From: Coriobacteriia bacterium
Lineage (GTDB): Bacteria > Actinomycetota > Coriobacteriia > Anaerosomatales > Anaerosomataceae
Reading direction: 5' to 3'
DNA length: 37,390 nt
NCBI GenBank assembly: GCA_016938135.1
Contig: JAFGVD010000012.1
Coordinates: forward strand, 1 to 37,390
Shown here: positions 13,426 to 20,158 of the stretch, one piece after another
Layout: each line of letters begins with the position of its first letter
Position numbering within the stretch: position 1 is the stretch's first letter
The notes under the pieces: model-generated
Seen by the model: the letters and a program-made list of their open reading frames with translations, nothing else
Databases searched by the model: none
What the model was told of the DNA's origin: nothing
Position numbers and translations under genes: made by a program

Positions 13426-13892
13426 ATGAAGCTCGAGGATAGGGAGAATCTCTTGAAGTTGCGCCAGTTCGCAGAGCGCCACCCATACAGGTTCGTCGCT
13501 GTCATGGAACTCGTAGTGTGCTCGTCTACCTCTTGGCCGGGACCACCGCCCACTTCTTGCATCTCTCGAGCCTAGGGCTCTTCGGGCTCACCCATGCCAT
13601 GAATGTGCTTGCCGGCAAGAGTGCGCTCGCCGCCGTTGCACTCATCTTCTACGCGACGGCGATTGGTTTCGCCTTCGCGGCCTTGGTCCTGAAGAAAGGC
13701 GTTATCTGGCCGCTGGTGATCGCGCACTTCCTGATCGATTTCGCCGGTTTCATGCAGCGCCCGGGCTTCTCGTTTCCGCCTGGATGGAACGAGGCGATTA
13801 CTTTGGGTATCGGTATCGTTTTCACGGCCTATGGCCTGTTCGTGATGCTGCGCGTCTCTGAAGCGCCGTGCGGCGAAGCGGCGTCGTCGTGA
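13426..13892 (+). pseudogene. CPBP (CAAX-type) membrane protease, internally deleted
   Basis: The start at ATG 13426 (MKLEDRENLLKLRQFAERHPYRFVAVMELVV) is a typical CPBP-family N-terminus. At about 13518 the sequence jumps, in another frame, to the C-terminal half: GLFGLTHAMNVLAGKSALAAVALIFYATAIGFAFAALVLKKGVIWPLVIAHFLIDFAG, with the conserved His motifs of that family. The middle, including the essential EExxxR glutamate motif, is missing. So this is a dead gene with an internal deletion plus frameshift. CPBP members are intramembrane proteases or bacteriocin immunity proteins. An ORF from 13518 alone would encode only the last helices. Confidence 0.75.
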
Positions 13893-13896
13893 CTGT

Positions 13897-13975
13897 GATG
13901 AGGCGCTTGTCATTGTTGCCAGGGTTTGACGAAGCGAGCGGCTCATGGATGCTGGTCTCGGTGGAAACGCCTACC
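13897..13975 (+). pseudogene. Remnant of a ParE/RelE toxin 3' end
   Basis: In frame from 13897 the DNA reads DEALVIVARV-stop-RSERLMDAGLGGNAY. This aligns with DEALITVVRVWRSERLMDPNFGENA-stop at the end of the intact toxin at 7316-7630, and the flanking DNA is also similar. The Trp codon has become TGA (13927-13929) and the natural stop has become TAC because the attC core changed from CCTAAC to CCTACC. It abuts the deleted protease gene and attC 18, so a second ParE cassette was once here. Confidence 0.82.
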
Positions 13976-14062
13976 CGGCGCATCCAACAACGGCAAACGC
14001 TAGACTGATTCGGGGCATTGCGCGCGCGTTGTGCGCAATCGCAGTAGACACAATCGTGGGGG
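13969..14062 (+). repeat. attC site 18 (decayed)
   Basis: GCCTACC (13969-13975) followed by CGGCGCATCCAACA, a central CGCTAGACTGA and GTTGTGCGC as the opposite arm. The right end is eroded (about 14056-14062). Its left half matches attC 10 after the related toxin. Confidence 0.65.
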
Positions 14063-14067
14063 TACCA

Positions 14068-14583
14068 TTGACTCGAATCGAGATACGTCCCGAGATCGCG
14101 AGTGACATCGACGATATCCGCGAGATCAACGTCGAAGCGTTTCGCAACCATCTGATCAGTCGGCAAACCGAGCACTTGATTGTCGATGCATTGCGCGACA
14201 ACGGCGCGCTCGAGGTGTCCCTTGTTGCTGTCACTGATGGTCGGACTGTCGGACACATCGCCTTCTCGAAGGTCGGCGTCGGTGACTCGGAATCCGATTG
14301 GTACTTGCTTGGCCCGGTGTCCGTTGAGCCTGATATGCAGGGCCAGGGGGTCGGTTCTGCGCTTGTGCAATTTGGGCTTGAGGAGTTGCGGACCCGACAC
14401 GCGAGCGGTTGTGTCCTGGTGGGAGACCCAGGCTATTACTCTCGTTTCGGCTTCAGCACTTTCCCTGATCTGTCGTATGAAGGCGTGCCACATGAGTACG
14501 TGCTCGGACTTTCGTTCAGTGCCGCGATCAGCCCGTGCGGGCTGATTGTCGCGAATAAGGCCTTCGATATCGAGCCGGACTAG
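14068..14583 (+). CDS. GNAT-family N-acetyltransferase (YhbS-like)
   Basis: A 171-residue acetyltransferase. It opens TRIEIRPEIASDIDDIREINVEAF (first strand and helix) and has the acetyl-CoA loop QGQGVGSAL near residues 92-100, preceded by LGPVSVEPD. The YhbS-type segment VLVGDPGYYSRFGF is also present. Substrate unknown. The start is probably TTG 14068, with GTGGGGG at 14056-14062; upstream in-frame codons run through the attC remnant. Cassette gene between decayed attC 18 and attC 19. Frame intact. Confidence 0.87.
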   Translation: MTRIEIRPEIASDIDDIREINVEAFRNHLISRQTEHLIVDALRDNGALEVSLVAVTDGRTVGHIAFSKVGVGDSESDWYLLGPVSVEPDMQGQGVGSALVQFGLEELRTRHASGCVLVGDPGYYSRFGFSTFPDLSYEGVPHEYVLGLSFSAAISPCGLIVANKAFDIEPD

Positions 14584-14593
14584 GGTGGGAGGT

Positions 14594-14827
14594 GTGTCTG
14601 ACATCGGCATCATCGACAAGGCCGGACTCACGTTCGACAGCGTTGCGCCATCGTTGGCACTCATGTTTGGACCCACTGCTGCAGGAGCAAGTAGTGTCCC
14701 TGTCATCAGCACCTACAGCGATACGCTGGCCATCACAATGGGGTGCCACGACTCACCGAGAGTCATCGCATTTGTAGAGGGACTTCTCGCCTTCATCGAG
14801 CGCGAGGCTGACTCGGTAGGCGCATGA
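14594..14827 (+). CDS. C-terminal fragment resembling a condensation/acyltransferase domain
   Basis: The 78-residue frame VSDIGIIDKAGLTFDSVAPSLALMFGPTAAGASSVPVISTYSDTLAITMGCHDSPRVIAFVEGLLAFIEREAD resembles the closing part of condensation-type acyltransferases (SN.G..D...L.F....V......P.......v.tY...L.l..g......i..fl...). The large N-terminal part with HHxxxD is absent, so this is likely a truncated remnant. GGGAGG lies only one or two bases before GTG 14594, too close for a normal start. It ends before attC 19. Confidence 0.45.
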   Translation: MSDIGIIDKAGLTFDSVAPSLALMFGPTAAGASSVPVISTYSDTLAITMGCHDSPRVIAFVEGLLAFIEREADSVGA

Positions 14828-14831
14828 GTGT

Positions 14832-14917
14832 GTCTAACCCACGCTTCCAGCTGGCTCATGCTAGCGCTAGGCTGAAGAGAGGCGCCCGTTCGCGGCTGAT
14901 GTGCTCACACGATGGAC
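14832..14917 (+). repeat. attC site 19 (degenerate right core)
   Basis: Left core GTCTAAC (14832-14838), GCGCTAGGCTGAAG centre, right core GATGGAC (14911-14917). The A replaces the T next to the crossover point, so activity is doubtful. Confidence 0.78.
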
Positions 14918-14977
14918 GCACATGTGGAATGGGGGCAGGCAACTCCGACCGGAATGCCTAGTAGGCAAGGCGCACAC

Positions 14978-15223
14978 ATGAACTACAGCGAGTGCATCAT
15001 CGAGCAGTATCGAGGAGACAAGCTGGTGCGCTCTTTCACGCCGACAGGGGATCAGAAGTTGCCGTGGAGCATGAACGTGAACGGCAAGAGCTACCTGAGG
15101 ACGAGTGGCTGGGTGCTGTCGAAGGTACTGCCGACCCTCGTTGAAGGTTCGCCGTTCACAACCAAGGTCATTCCGATTACGGAACAGGCCTCAAGAGACG
15201 ACTCCGAAAGTGGCGTCAAATAA
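14978..15223 (+). CDS. Small hypothetical protein, cassette gene
   Basis: An 81-residue hydrophilic protein ([70 protein letters not shown]) with alternating strand-like segments and no signal or membrane helix. I recognise no family. I chose ATG 14978, with AAGG at 14967-14970; in-frame ATGs at 14912 and 14954 would add up to 22 residues, partly from attC 19. Its TAA stop overlaps the left core of attC 20, an arrangement also seen for two other cassette genes. Confidence 0.5.
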   Translation: MNYSECIIEQYRGDKLVRSFTPTGDQKLPWSMNVNGKSYLRTSGWVLSKVLPTLVEGSPFTTKVIPITEQASRDDSESGVK

Positions 15224-15302
15224 GCGCATCCAGCAGACGCGATAGAGCGTTAGACTGAACGGCAGGGGATGGGCGCGCAGCTGACGCGCGAATACGTGAG
15301 AC
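15215..15302 (+). repeat. attC site 20 (degenerate)
   Basis: The interior AGCGCATCCAGCAG ... GCGTTAGACTGAA ... CGCAGCTGACGCG is well kept, but the cores have drifted to GTCAAAT (15215-15221) and GTGAGAC (15296-15302). Confidence 0.75.
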
Positions 15303-15354
15303 AGGGGACGGTGTCCGACCGGGTCGTTCGATGGAGCGAAGTAGGGGGCCGGCA

Positions 15355-16389
15355 ATGTTGTCAAGTGCCACACGCAAGGTCTGCTCGGTTCTGTTGTTGA
15401 CGCTGTTCGTATGGACACTGGGTGCCACCTCGGCATTCGCCATGCAGATCTTCGTCAGGACGCTTGACGGAACGAACATCACACTCGAGGTCGAAGCAAG
15501 TGACTCGATCGAGAACGTCAAGGCGAAGATCCAGGACAAAGAGGGCATCCCGCCTGAGGCTCAGCGCCTCATCTTTGCAGGCACAGAGCTAGAGGATGAC
15601 CACACGTTGTCCGACTACAATGTCCAGAAAGAGGCGACACTTCACCTCATCGTAGCCCCGCCTGTCACGCTCAGCGATTGCCCTGTGGAATGGCAGAATA
15701 GTGTGGTGACTCTGACGCTGAGCGTGGCGTCTTCTCCGGTCGACCCTGCCTTTATCTCTACGTTCTACTCGCTTCAAAGTGGCCCGTTTCAAGTCTACAC
15801 GGGGCCCTTTGCGGTGCCCGAGGACGGCATCACCACGCTCGCCTTCTACTCTGAGGCTTACGGCTCTACCGAGTTGACCCAGACAGCCGAAATCCGCATC
15901 GACCGTGCATCTCCGGTTGATCCCGACCTCAGTCCTTTGTCACATCAGCTCAACGTCGGCTCGATAGATCCCGTCGTTCGGGTGGGCTTGAGCGGTGCTT
16001 CTGATGCCCTGTCGGGGGTGCAGGGTTACTCCGTTTCTTGGTCCCAGGATTCGACAGCGTTGCCGGATGCCGTTGTTGATCTTGCTGCCACTGCCAGCGA
16101 GGTAGTGAGTGATGAGCTCGAACCTGGCATATGGTATCTGAACTTGCGCACCGTTGATGAAGCCGGTAACTGGACTTCAACTGCACATGCAGGCCCGTTC
16201 GTTATCGTGGCCGCGTCCGAGACGACCGCAACTCCAAATGGCGAGTCGCCAGAAACTGCAGGGGGCGAATTGCCAGCAACCGGCTCAAACGGCGTACTGC
16301 TCCTGGTCGTCGCGACTGGTTGCGCGGTTCTGGGCATAGCACTCAGGTTCCTCGCACGGCCTGACGAGCACGCTGGATCGGCACGCTGA
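15355..16389 (+). CDS. Secreted, LPXTG-anchored surface protein with an N-terminal ubiquitin domain
   Basis: A 344-residue protein. A Sec signal peptide (1-29) ends SAFA, placing the predicted cleavage directly before the ubiquitin Met. Residues 30-100 are a ubiquitin domain: 55 of the first 70 positions equal human ubiquitin by hand count. Leu8, Ile44 and His68 of the binding patch and Lys27, 29, 33 and 63 are kept; Lys6, 11 and 48 are replaced and the C-terminal LRLRGG is absent, so E1-type conjugation is not expected. Residues about 101-290 form two beta-sandwich modules ([31 protein letters not shown]). The end is LPATG (about 305-309), a membrane helix and a basic tail, a sortase signal. 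GGGGG at 15344-15348 supports ATG 15355. Flanked by degenerate attC 20 and 21. Confidence 0.93.
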   Translation: MLSSATRKVCSVLLLTLFVWTLGATSAFAMQIFVRTLDGTNITLEVEASDSIENVKAKIQDKEGIPPEAQRLIFAGTELEDDHTLSDYNVQKEATLHLIVAPPVTLSDCPVEWQNSVVTLTLSVASSPVDPAFISTFYSLQSGPFQVYTGPFAVPEDGITTLAFYSEAYGSTELTQTAEIRIDRASPVDPDLSPLSHQLNVGSIDPVVRVGLSGASDALSGVQGYSVSWSQDSTALPDAVVDLAATASEVVSDELEPGIWYLNLRTVDEAGNWTSTAHAGPFVIVAASETTATPNGESPETAGGELPATGSNGVLLLVVATGCAVLGIALRFLARPDEHAGSAR

Positions 16390-16398
16390 GCTTGCCGT

Positions 16399-16485
16399 GG
16401 CTAGCCGGCGCATCGAGCAGACGCGATGGGCGATAGACTTGGCATTGAAGCATGGACGCGCTGCTGATGCGCACATACGTTACGG
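16399..16485 (+). repeat. attC site 21 (degenerate)
   Basis: GGCTAGC (16399-16405) and GTTACGG (16479-16485) replace the cores. The interior (GGCGCATCGAGCAG, GCGATAGACTTG, CTGCTGATGCGC) is clearly attC. Confidence 0.78.
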
Positions 16486-16561
16486 CGACGCCTGATTTCA
16501 CAGTACGAGGGTATATCTACTCCCGTATCGGGTGTGGGGCTACGCGTGAAATGGGGGCGCC

Positions 16562-16990
16562 ATGACTTCTGAAGAGCTGAAGGCGGCCGTACTGAAGGCC
16601 AACGAGGATTCGTGGCATGCAAGGGATCTCGATGCGGTCTACGAGATCATGGCGGACGAAGTGGTGTTCCACCGTCCACCGTTCCCTCCGGTGTCTGGCA
16701 AAGAAGCCAACCGCGCTGGCGACGAAGCGATGCTTTCGGCCTTCACTCAGACCGAGTCGATCGTTCACGAGATCTTGTCGGCAGGCAGCACTGTGGTCGC
16801 ACGCTGGACTTGGAGCGGCACGCATACAGGACGGCTGGCAACCCTGGGACTCCCGGCCACTGGCAAGCGAGTTCAGTTCTCGGGCTGCACCATCTATCAC
16901 TTCGGCAACGACAAGATCGTTGAGCAGTGGGAGTACAGTGACATGCTCGGTCTGTTGCAGCAACTGGGCGTCATCCCAACACCAGAGTGA
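16562..16990 (+). CDS. SnoaL-like (ester cyclase/NTF2 fold) protein
   Basis: A 142-residue cytoplasmic protein with the NTF2 fold. The N-terminal helices are ELKAAVLKANEDSWHARDLDAVYEIMADEVVFHRPPFPPVSGKEA; then TVVARWTWSGTHTGRLATLGLPATGKRVQFSGCTIYHFGNDKIVEQWEYSDMLGLLQQLGV. The latter is the SnoaL-type ester-cyclase signature (P.TGk.v......i.h...gki.e.W...D.lgll.QlG). Members act as polyketide cyclases or are of unknown substrate; the conserved Asp of YSDMLG corresponds to the usual catalytic Asp. ATG 16562 has GGGGGC at 16553-16558. Cassette gene between attC 21 and attC 22. Confidence 0.85.
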   Translation: MTSEELKAAVLKANEDSWHARDLDAVYEIMADEVVFHRPPFPPVSGKEANRAGDEAMLSAFTQTESIVHEILSAGSTVVARWTWSGTHTGRLATLGLPATGKRVQFSGCTIYHFGNDKIVEQWEYSDMLGLLQQLGVIPTPE

Positions 16991-17044
16991 TTTTCCGCAA
17001 CCGCTGGGACACTAGCGGAGGTCGATACTCAGCTCGCGCTGGCC

Positions 17045-17141
17045 GCCTAACAAGCGCTTTCAGCAGAAAGCGCCCCGGCGAGGTAGTTTCGGCGGGAAGT
17101 GTTTGGGAGGGTGCTTCAGCTGATGCGCAAATACGTTTGGT
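17045..17141 (+). repeat. attC site 22
   Basis: Left core GCCTAAC (17045-17051), right core GTTTGGT (17135-17141). The central part differs from the rest (AAGCGCCCCGGCGAGGTAG) but the outer arms are retained. Confidence 0.8.
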
Positions 17142-17175
17142 TGATTTGCGTGTCGCGCAGGGGAGGTGCGACGTG

Positions 17176-17628
17176 ATGACTGCGGCAGCGACCACATTCA
17201 CGCTCTTTGGAATCGGCAGCCAGCTGGTGCTCGCTGCGTTCTTCGCGGCGCGGTGGTGGGCTCCCGATCGTGCGTTGCCAATCGGCGGGGTCGCCTACTC
17301 CGTGGCCGGGCTCGGTCTGCCGCTAGGGGTATGGCTCGCGATCGAGGGGCAAAGCTGGCGGCTGTGGACCGGTCCGCTCATCCTTGCGGCGTGGGCTGCC
17401 TTCGGGGCCACGCTCGACCTGTGGCGCAAAGTGGAGTGGCGCGACCCGATCGTGCCGCGCTTGTTCGCTCCCTTCGTGACGCTGTACTTCTTCGGGCAGA
17501 TGTTCCTGTGGTGGCCACTTCTGGACATCGCCCGCGGCGCGTGGGCTGTCTTCATGGTTCTTTTCGCCGTCAACACGGTTCTGAACCTCGTCGGCCATTT
17601 CGGCAAACGCTCATCGCGACCCACCTAA
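17176..17628 (+). CDS. Membrane protein, cassette gene
   Basis: About 150 residues with five hydrophobic segments: near 5-28, 37-60, 65-85, 100-122 and 127-145. The motif LWRKVEWRDPIVPRLFAPFVTLYFFGQMFLWWPLL is aromatic-rich. No family recognised. GGGGAGG at 17160-17166 precedes GTG 17173 and ATG 17176; either may initiate. It is located in the cytoplasmic membrane. Single gene between attC 22 and attC 23, whose facing cores (GTTTGGT and ACCTAAC) differ by one base from perfect complementarity. Confidence 0.7.
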   Translation: MTAAATTFTLFGIGSQLVLAAFFAARWWAPDRALPIGGVAYSVAGLGLPLGVWLAIEGQSWRLWTGPLILAAWAAFGATLDLWRKVEWRDPIVPRLFAPFVTLYFFGQMFLWWPLLDIARGAWAVFMVLFAVNTVLNLVGHFGKRSSRPT

Positions 17629-17709
17629 CTCGTGCTTCCGGTTGACTCGCGCTAGCGCTAGGCTGAAGACAGGCGCTTGCTTCGCAGCTGATGCGCAAAT
17701 ACGTTAGGT
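17623..17709 (+). repeat. attC site 23 (last well-preserved site)
   Basis: Cores ACCTAAC (17623-17629) and GTTAGGT (17703-17709); GCGCTAGGCTGAAG centre. No well-formed site lies to the right of it. Confidence 0.93.
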
Positions 17710-17760
17710 GGACCTCCTGCGAGTAACTGTGTTCAGAATCAGGCTGTGTTGAGTGGGCGA

Positions 17761-17982
17761 ATGTCACTGGTCTTGTCGTTGGTTGCGCTGGCCGCGTGGA
17801 TGATCAGCTTGGGCGCGATTCGAGGCGTCTCGGACGTGTTCGTCGGCATGACCAATCGTCGCATCACCGGTATAGGATACCGGAGTCACGAGATAGAGGG
17901 AGACGCCGAGTCTCTAGGTGCAGCCGCCGCACTCGCTAGCAGGCTCCTGGAGCTTCATACTCTCCTGAATGAACGTGGATAG
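17761..17982 (+). CDS. Small membrane-anchored hypothetical protein
   Basis: 73 residues from ATG 17761 (78 from GTG 17746). One N-terminal membrane helix (SLVLSLVALAAWMISLGAIRG) is followed by a cytoplasmic or external tail ending in a helical AAALASRLLELHTLLNERG. No family recognised. Upstream ribosome-site support is weak. It follows the last good attC directly, so it would be the terminal cassette, but no attC closes it; the next DNA belongs to the opposite-strand CWB2 gene. Confidence 0.45.
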   Translation: MSLVLSLVALAAWMISLGAIRGVSDVFVGMTNRRITGIGYRSHEIEGDAESLGAAAALASRLLELHTLLNERG

Positions 17983-18056
17983 TCGCAGCTCCCGGTCGTC
18001 AGCCTCATGGCAGACCTCCCTCGGTTCTCTAATGATCGTCGCCCGGTGTGCAGATC

Positions 18057-19064
18057 CTATGGGTTGAGGATGTAGAAGATCTGTTCCACGGCCGCGGAAC
18101 CGACGGCTGCTTCGCCACCGAGTACGAACCACATGGTGGTTCCTGGTCTGTGCGCTGTGATGTAGGCCATGCTCGTCGCAGGTACGCTGTCGCGCTTGAC
18201 CAGGATGATGGGGTAGGGGCCTGTCGCGGCAAGCGGTGCAGCCGAAAGTGCGTCGGGGAACGTCTGGCCCGTTGCCGTGTACAAGATGACATCGCTCCCA
18301 CCCCCGGACAGCCCGTGCTCAGCGATGATGACCGCCGTCTCGTAGCGGTCGATGCCCCCTAGTCGGGTTGCGTTCGGCAGTTGTGAAAGGACGCCGTTGC
18401 CTACTGCGGCGGTACCGCCAAGCACATAGGAGGTGGTGAGCGCGAGTCCCGAGATGGCCGCCTGGGTGGGTGCCGGGATCTGATCGCGCTTCACAAGTAG
18501 GATTGGTCGGCCGAAGGAGGCCCCGAACGGTCCTGCCACGAGCGCGTCCGGGAAATTCTCGCCTGTCGTGAAGTACGCCGTATCGACGTCGTCCATGTCG
18601 TAGTTCTCAATGAACTGCGCGATGAGCATCGCCGTCTCGTAGCGGTTGTTCCCTGCGATCCGGGTGATGCTGGCGGGGTTGATTCCGGCCGCCACGAGCT
18701 CGGTTTCGACGGTTGGGTCGACCACGGATGCTCCCCCAAGGATGTAGGCGCTTGTCGCACCCATTGATGTGATCGCGGAAGCGATCGGCGCCGGCAAATC
18801 GTATCGGCGTGTGAGAAGGATTGGTGCGTCGAGCTTCGCGGCGAGCGGTCCGCCGGCCAGAGCATCCGGCCAGTTCTCTCTGGTCGTGACTACGACCGTG
18901 GTCGCCGTTCAATAGGCGCGAGTTGCGATAGCGGCGCAGGTTTCATATCGGTCAGAGCCCTGGAGTCGCTCGGCTTCGATTGCAGCGAAACAGGGCGAGG
19001 AACTGACCAGCAGAAAGACGATCACGAGCAATAGGACGCTCCCGCACTTCGACCGAATCGACAT
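18057..19064 (-). pseudogene. Secreted cell-wall-binding repeat 2 (CWB2) protein with an in-frame TGA
   Basis: Read on the minus strand from ATG 19064 (GGAGGTG upstream at about 19072-19078). A signal peptide (VLLLVIVFLLVSSSPCFA) is followed by three CWB2 repeats, marked by ERLQGSDRYETCAAIA, ITRIAGNNRYETAMLIA and ATRLGGIDRYETAVIIA, each followed by strand segments such as AYILGG and YVLGG. CWB2 modules hold proteins to the Gram-positive wall. A TGA at 18909-18911 interrupts the same frame after ATRAY; reading through continues smoothly into TATTVVVTTRENWPDALAGGPLAAKL. One missing residue (perhaps Trp) is the only defect. Real nonsense mutation or an error. Confidence 0.85.
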
Positions 19065-19172
19065 CAGAGACACCTCCAATCGAGCAAGACTGCTTCTTCT
19101 GCTTCCTTGCACGTATTCACCAGGTCGTTCCTATATACCCGCGTTGCCGAGGACGGGGTCGTGCGGTTCGCA

Positions 19173-19257
19173 GGCAGGACAACGCATTCGGCGGAGGGCT
19201 AGGAGCGATAGACTAGAGGAAGGGCAAAGCGTCTGCTGATGCGCATATGCGTTTGAT
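19173..19257 (+). repeat. Degenerate attC relic
   Basis: The stretch aligns along its length with array attC sites: AACGCATTCGGCGG for the left arm, GGAGCGATAGACTAGAGGAA in the centre, and GTCTGCTGATGCGCATATGC with GTTTGAT for the right end. The cores are eroded. Confidence 0.72.
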
Positions 19258-19300
19258 GCACTCGAGGTCGGCGCAGGCTGAGTGTGGAGGAGTGGTTTTG

Positions 19301-20158
19301 ATGGACGTTGCTTTTGAGTGTATTCCCTGCACCGTGAAGAGCTGCCTACGCTTGCTGGATGAGGGATGCGTCAGCGAGGACCAGCGGGAGGAGTTGCTGC
19401 GGCTGACGCTCGGCTTCCTGGCTGTTGCCGACTGGGCGCAATCACCCCCGGTTCTGGCCCGTGAGCTGCATGCACAGTTGCGTAAGGCGGCCGCGGATGC
19501 GGATCCCTATCGCAAGATCAAGCGTCGCAGCAATGTGGCGATGCTTGAGCATGCCGGTGAACTGCGAGACGAGCTAATGCACGCCTCCGATCCTTTCACC
19601 ATGGCCGTGCGGCTCGCTATTGCCGGCAATGTCATCGATTTTGGAGCTCAGCATCTGTTCGACCCCGTCGCGACCATCCGGCGCGTTCTGACCGCTGATC
19701 TGGCTATCGACGACATAGGGCGCTTGCGTGAGGATATGGCCTGCGCACAGACGGTGTTGTATGTCGGGGACAATGCCGGGGAGATTGTGCTCGATGAGCT
19801 CTTTCTCGAGACGATGGCGCACAACGATGTGACCTTCGTTGTGCGCGGTGCACCTGTCATTAACGATGCCACCCTCGCCGACGCCGAACTGGTCGGCATC
19901 CCGGCGCACGCACGTGTGATCACTACCGGCGATGATTCTCCGGGTGTGGTTCTGGAGCGTGTCTCGGCAGAGTTTCAAGAGTTGTTCGACCGTGCAGATG
20001 TGGTCATCTCCAAGGGACAGGGAAATCTTGAGGGACTATGGGGCGCGCCCCGTGATATCTATTTTCTGCTGACCGTGAAGTGTGAGCGTATCGCCCGGCT
20101 TCTGGGCGTGACTGTGGGTGATTTCGTGGTTTGGAAGCATGAGGCGGCGGTCCTATGA
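19301..20158 (+). CDS. DUF89 / ARMT1-like metal-dependent protein
   Basis: A 285-residue protein of the DUF89 fold: N-terminal FECIPCTVKSCLRLLDEG (the CxxC found in archaeal and anaerobe members), central YVGDNAGEIVLDELFLETM with the metal-binding Asp/Asn cluster, FVVRGAPVINDATLADAELVG, and ISKGQGNLEGL. Characterised DUF89 members are metal-dependent phosphatases acting on phosphometabolites. GGAGG at 19285-19289 supports ATG 19301. It overlaps the next gene by four bases (ATGA), so the two are co-translated. The exact substrate is unknown. It lies just right of an attC relic. Confidence 0.9.
   Translation: MDVAFECIPCTVKSCLRLLDEGCVSEDQREELLRLTLGFLAVADWAQSPPVLARELHAQLRKAAADADPYRKIKRRSNVAMLEHAGELRDELMHASDPFTMAVRLAIAGNVIDFGAQHLFDPVATIRRVLTADLAIDDIGRLREDMACAQTVLYVGDNAGEIVLDELFLETMAHNDVTFVVRGAPVINDATLADAELVGIPAHARVITTGDDSPGVVLERVSAEFQELFDRADVVISKGQGNLEGLWGAPRDIYFLLTVKCERIARLLGVTVGDFVVWKHEAAVL

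Larger units (their letters stand above)
1..17709 (+). mobile_element. Integron gene-cassette array (no integrase in window)
   Basis: About 23 attC sites in the same orientation separate short plus-strand genes that mostly have their own ribosome site. This is the architecture of a chromosomal (sedentary) integron or of a cluster of attC sites lacking an integrase. In integrons the attC lies downstream of each gene and cassettes run away from intI, so an integrase and attI would lie left of position 1. Core sites are canonical at the left and progressively degenerate to the right. No tyrosine recombinase, attI or Pc promoter is visible here. Array identity is very secure; whether it is active is unknown. 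Confidence 0.93.

Noticed and set aside
1-17709. CRISPR array
   Set aside because: The repeats are 84-107 bp imperfect palindromes separated by whole genes, not short identical repeats with uniform short spacers; they fit attC in every respect.
18048-18362. Plus-strand ORF over the CWB2 gene
   Set aside because: It is the antisense shadow of a clearly recognisable minus-strand repeat protein.
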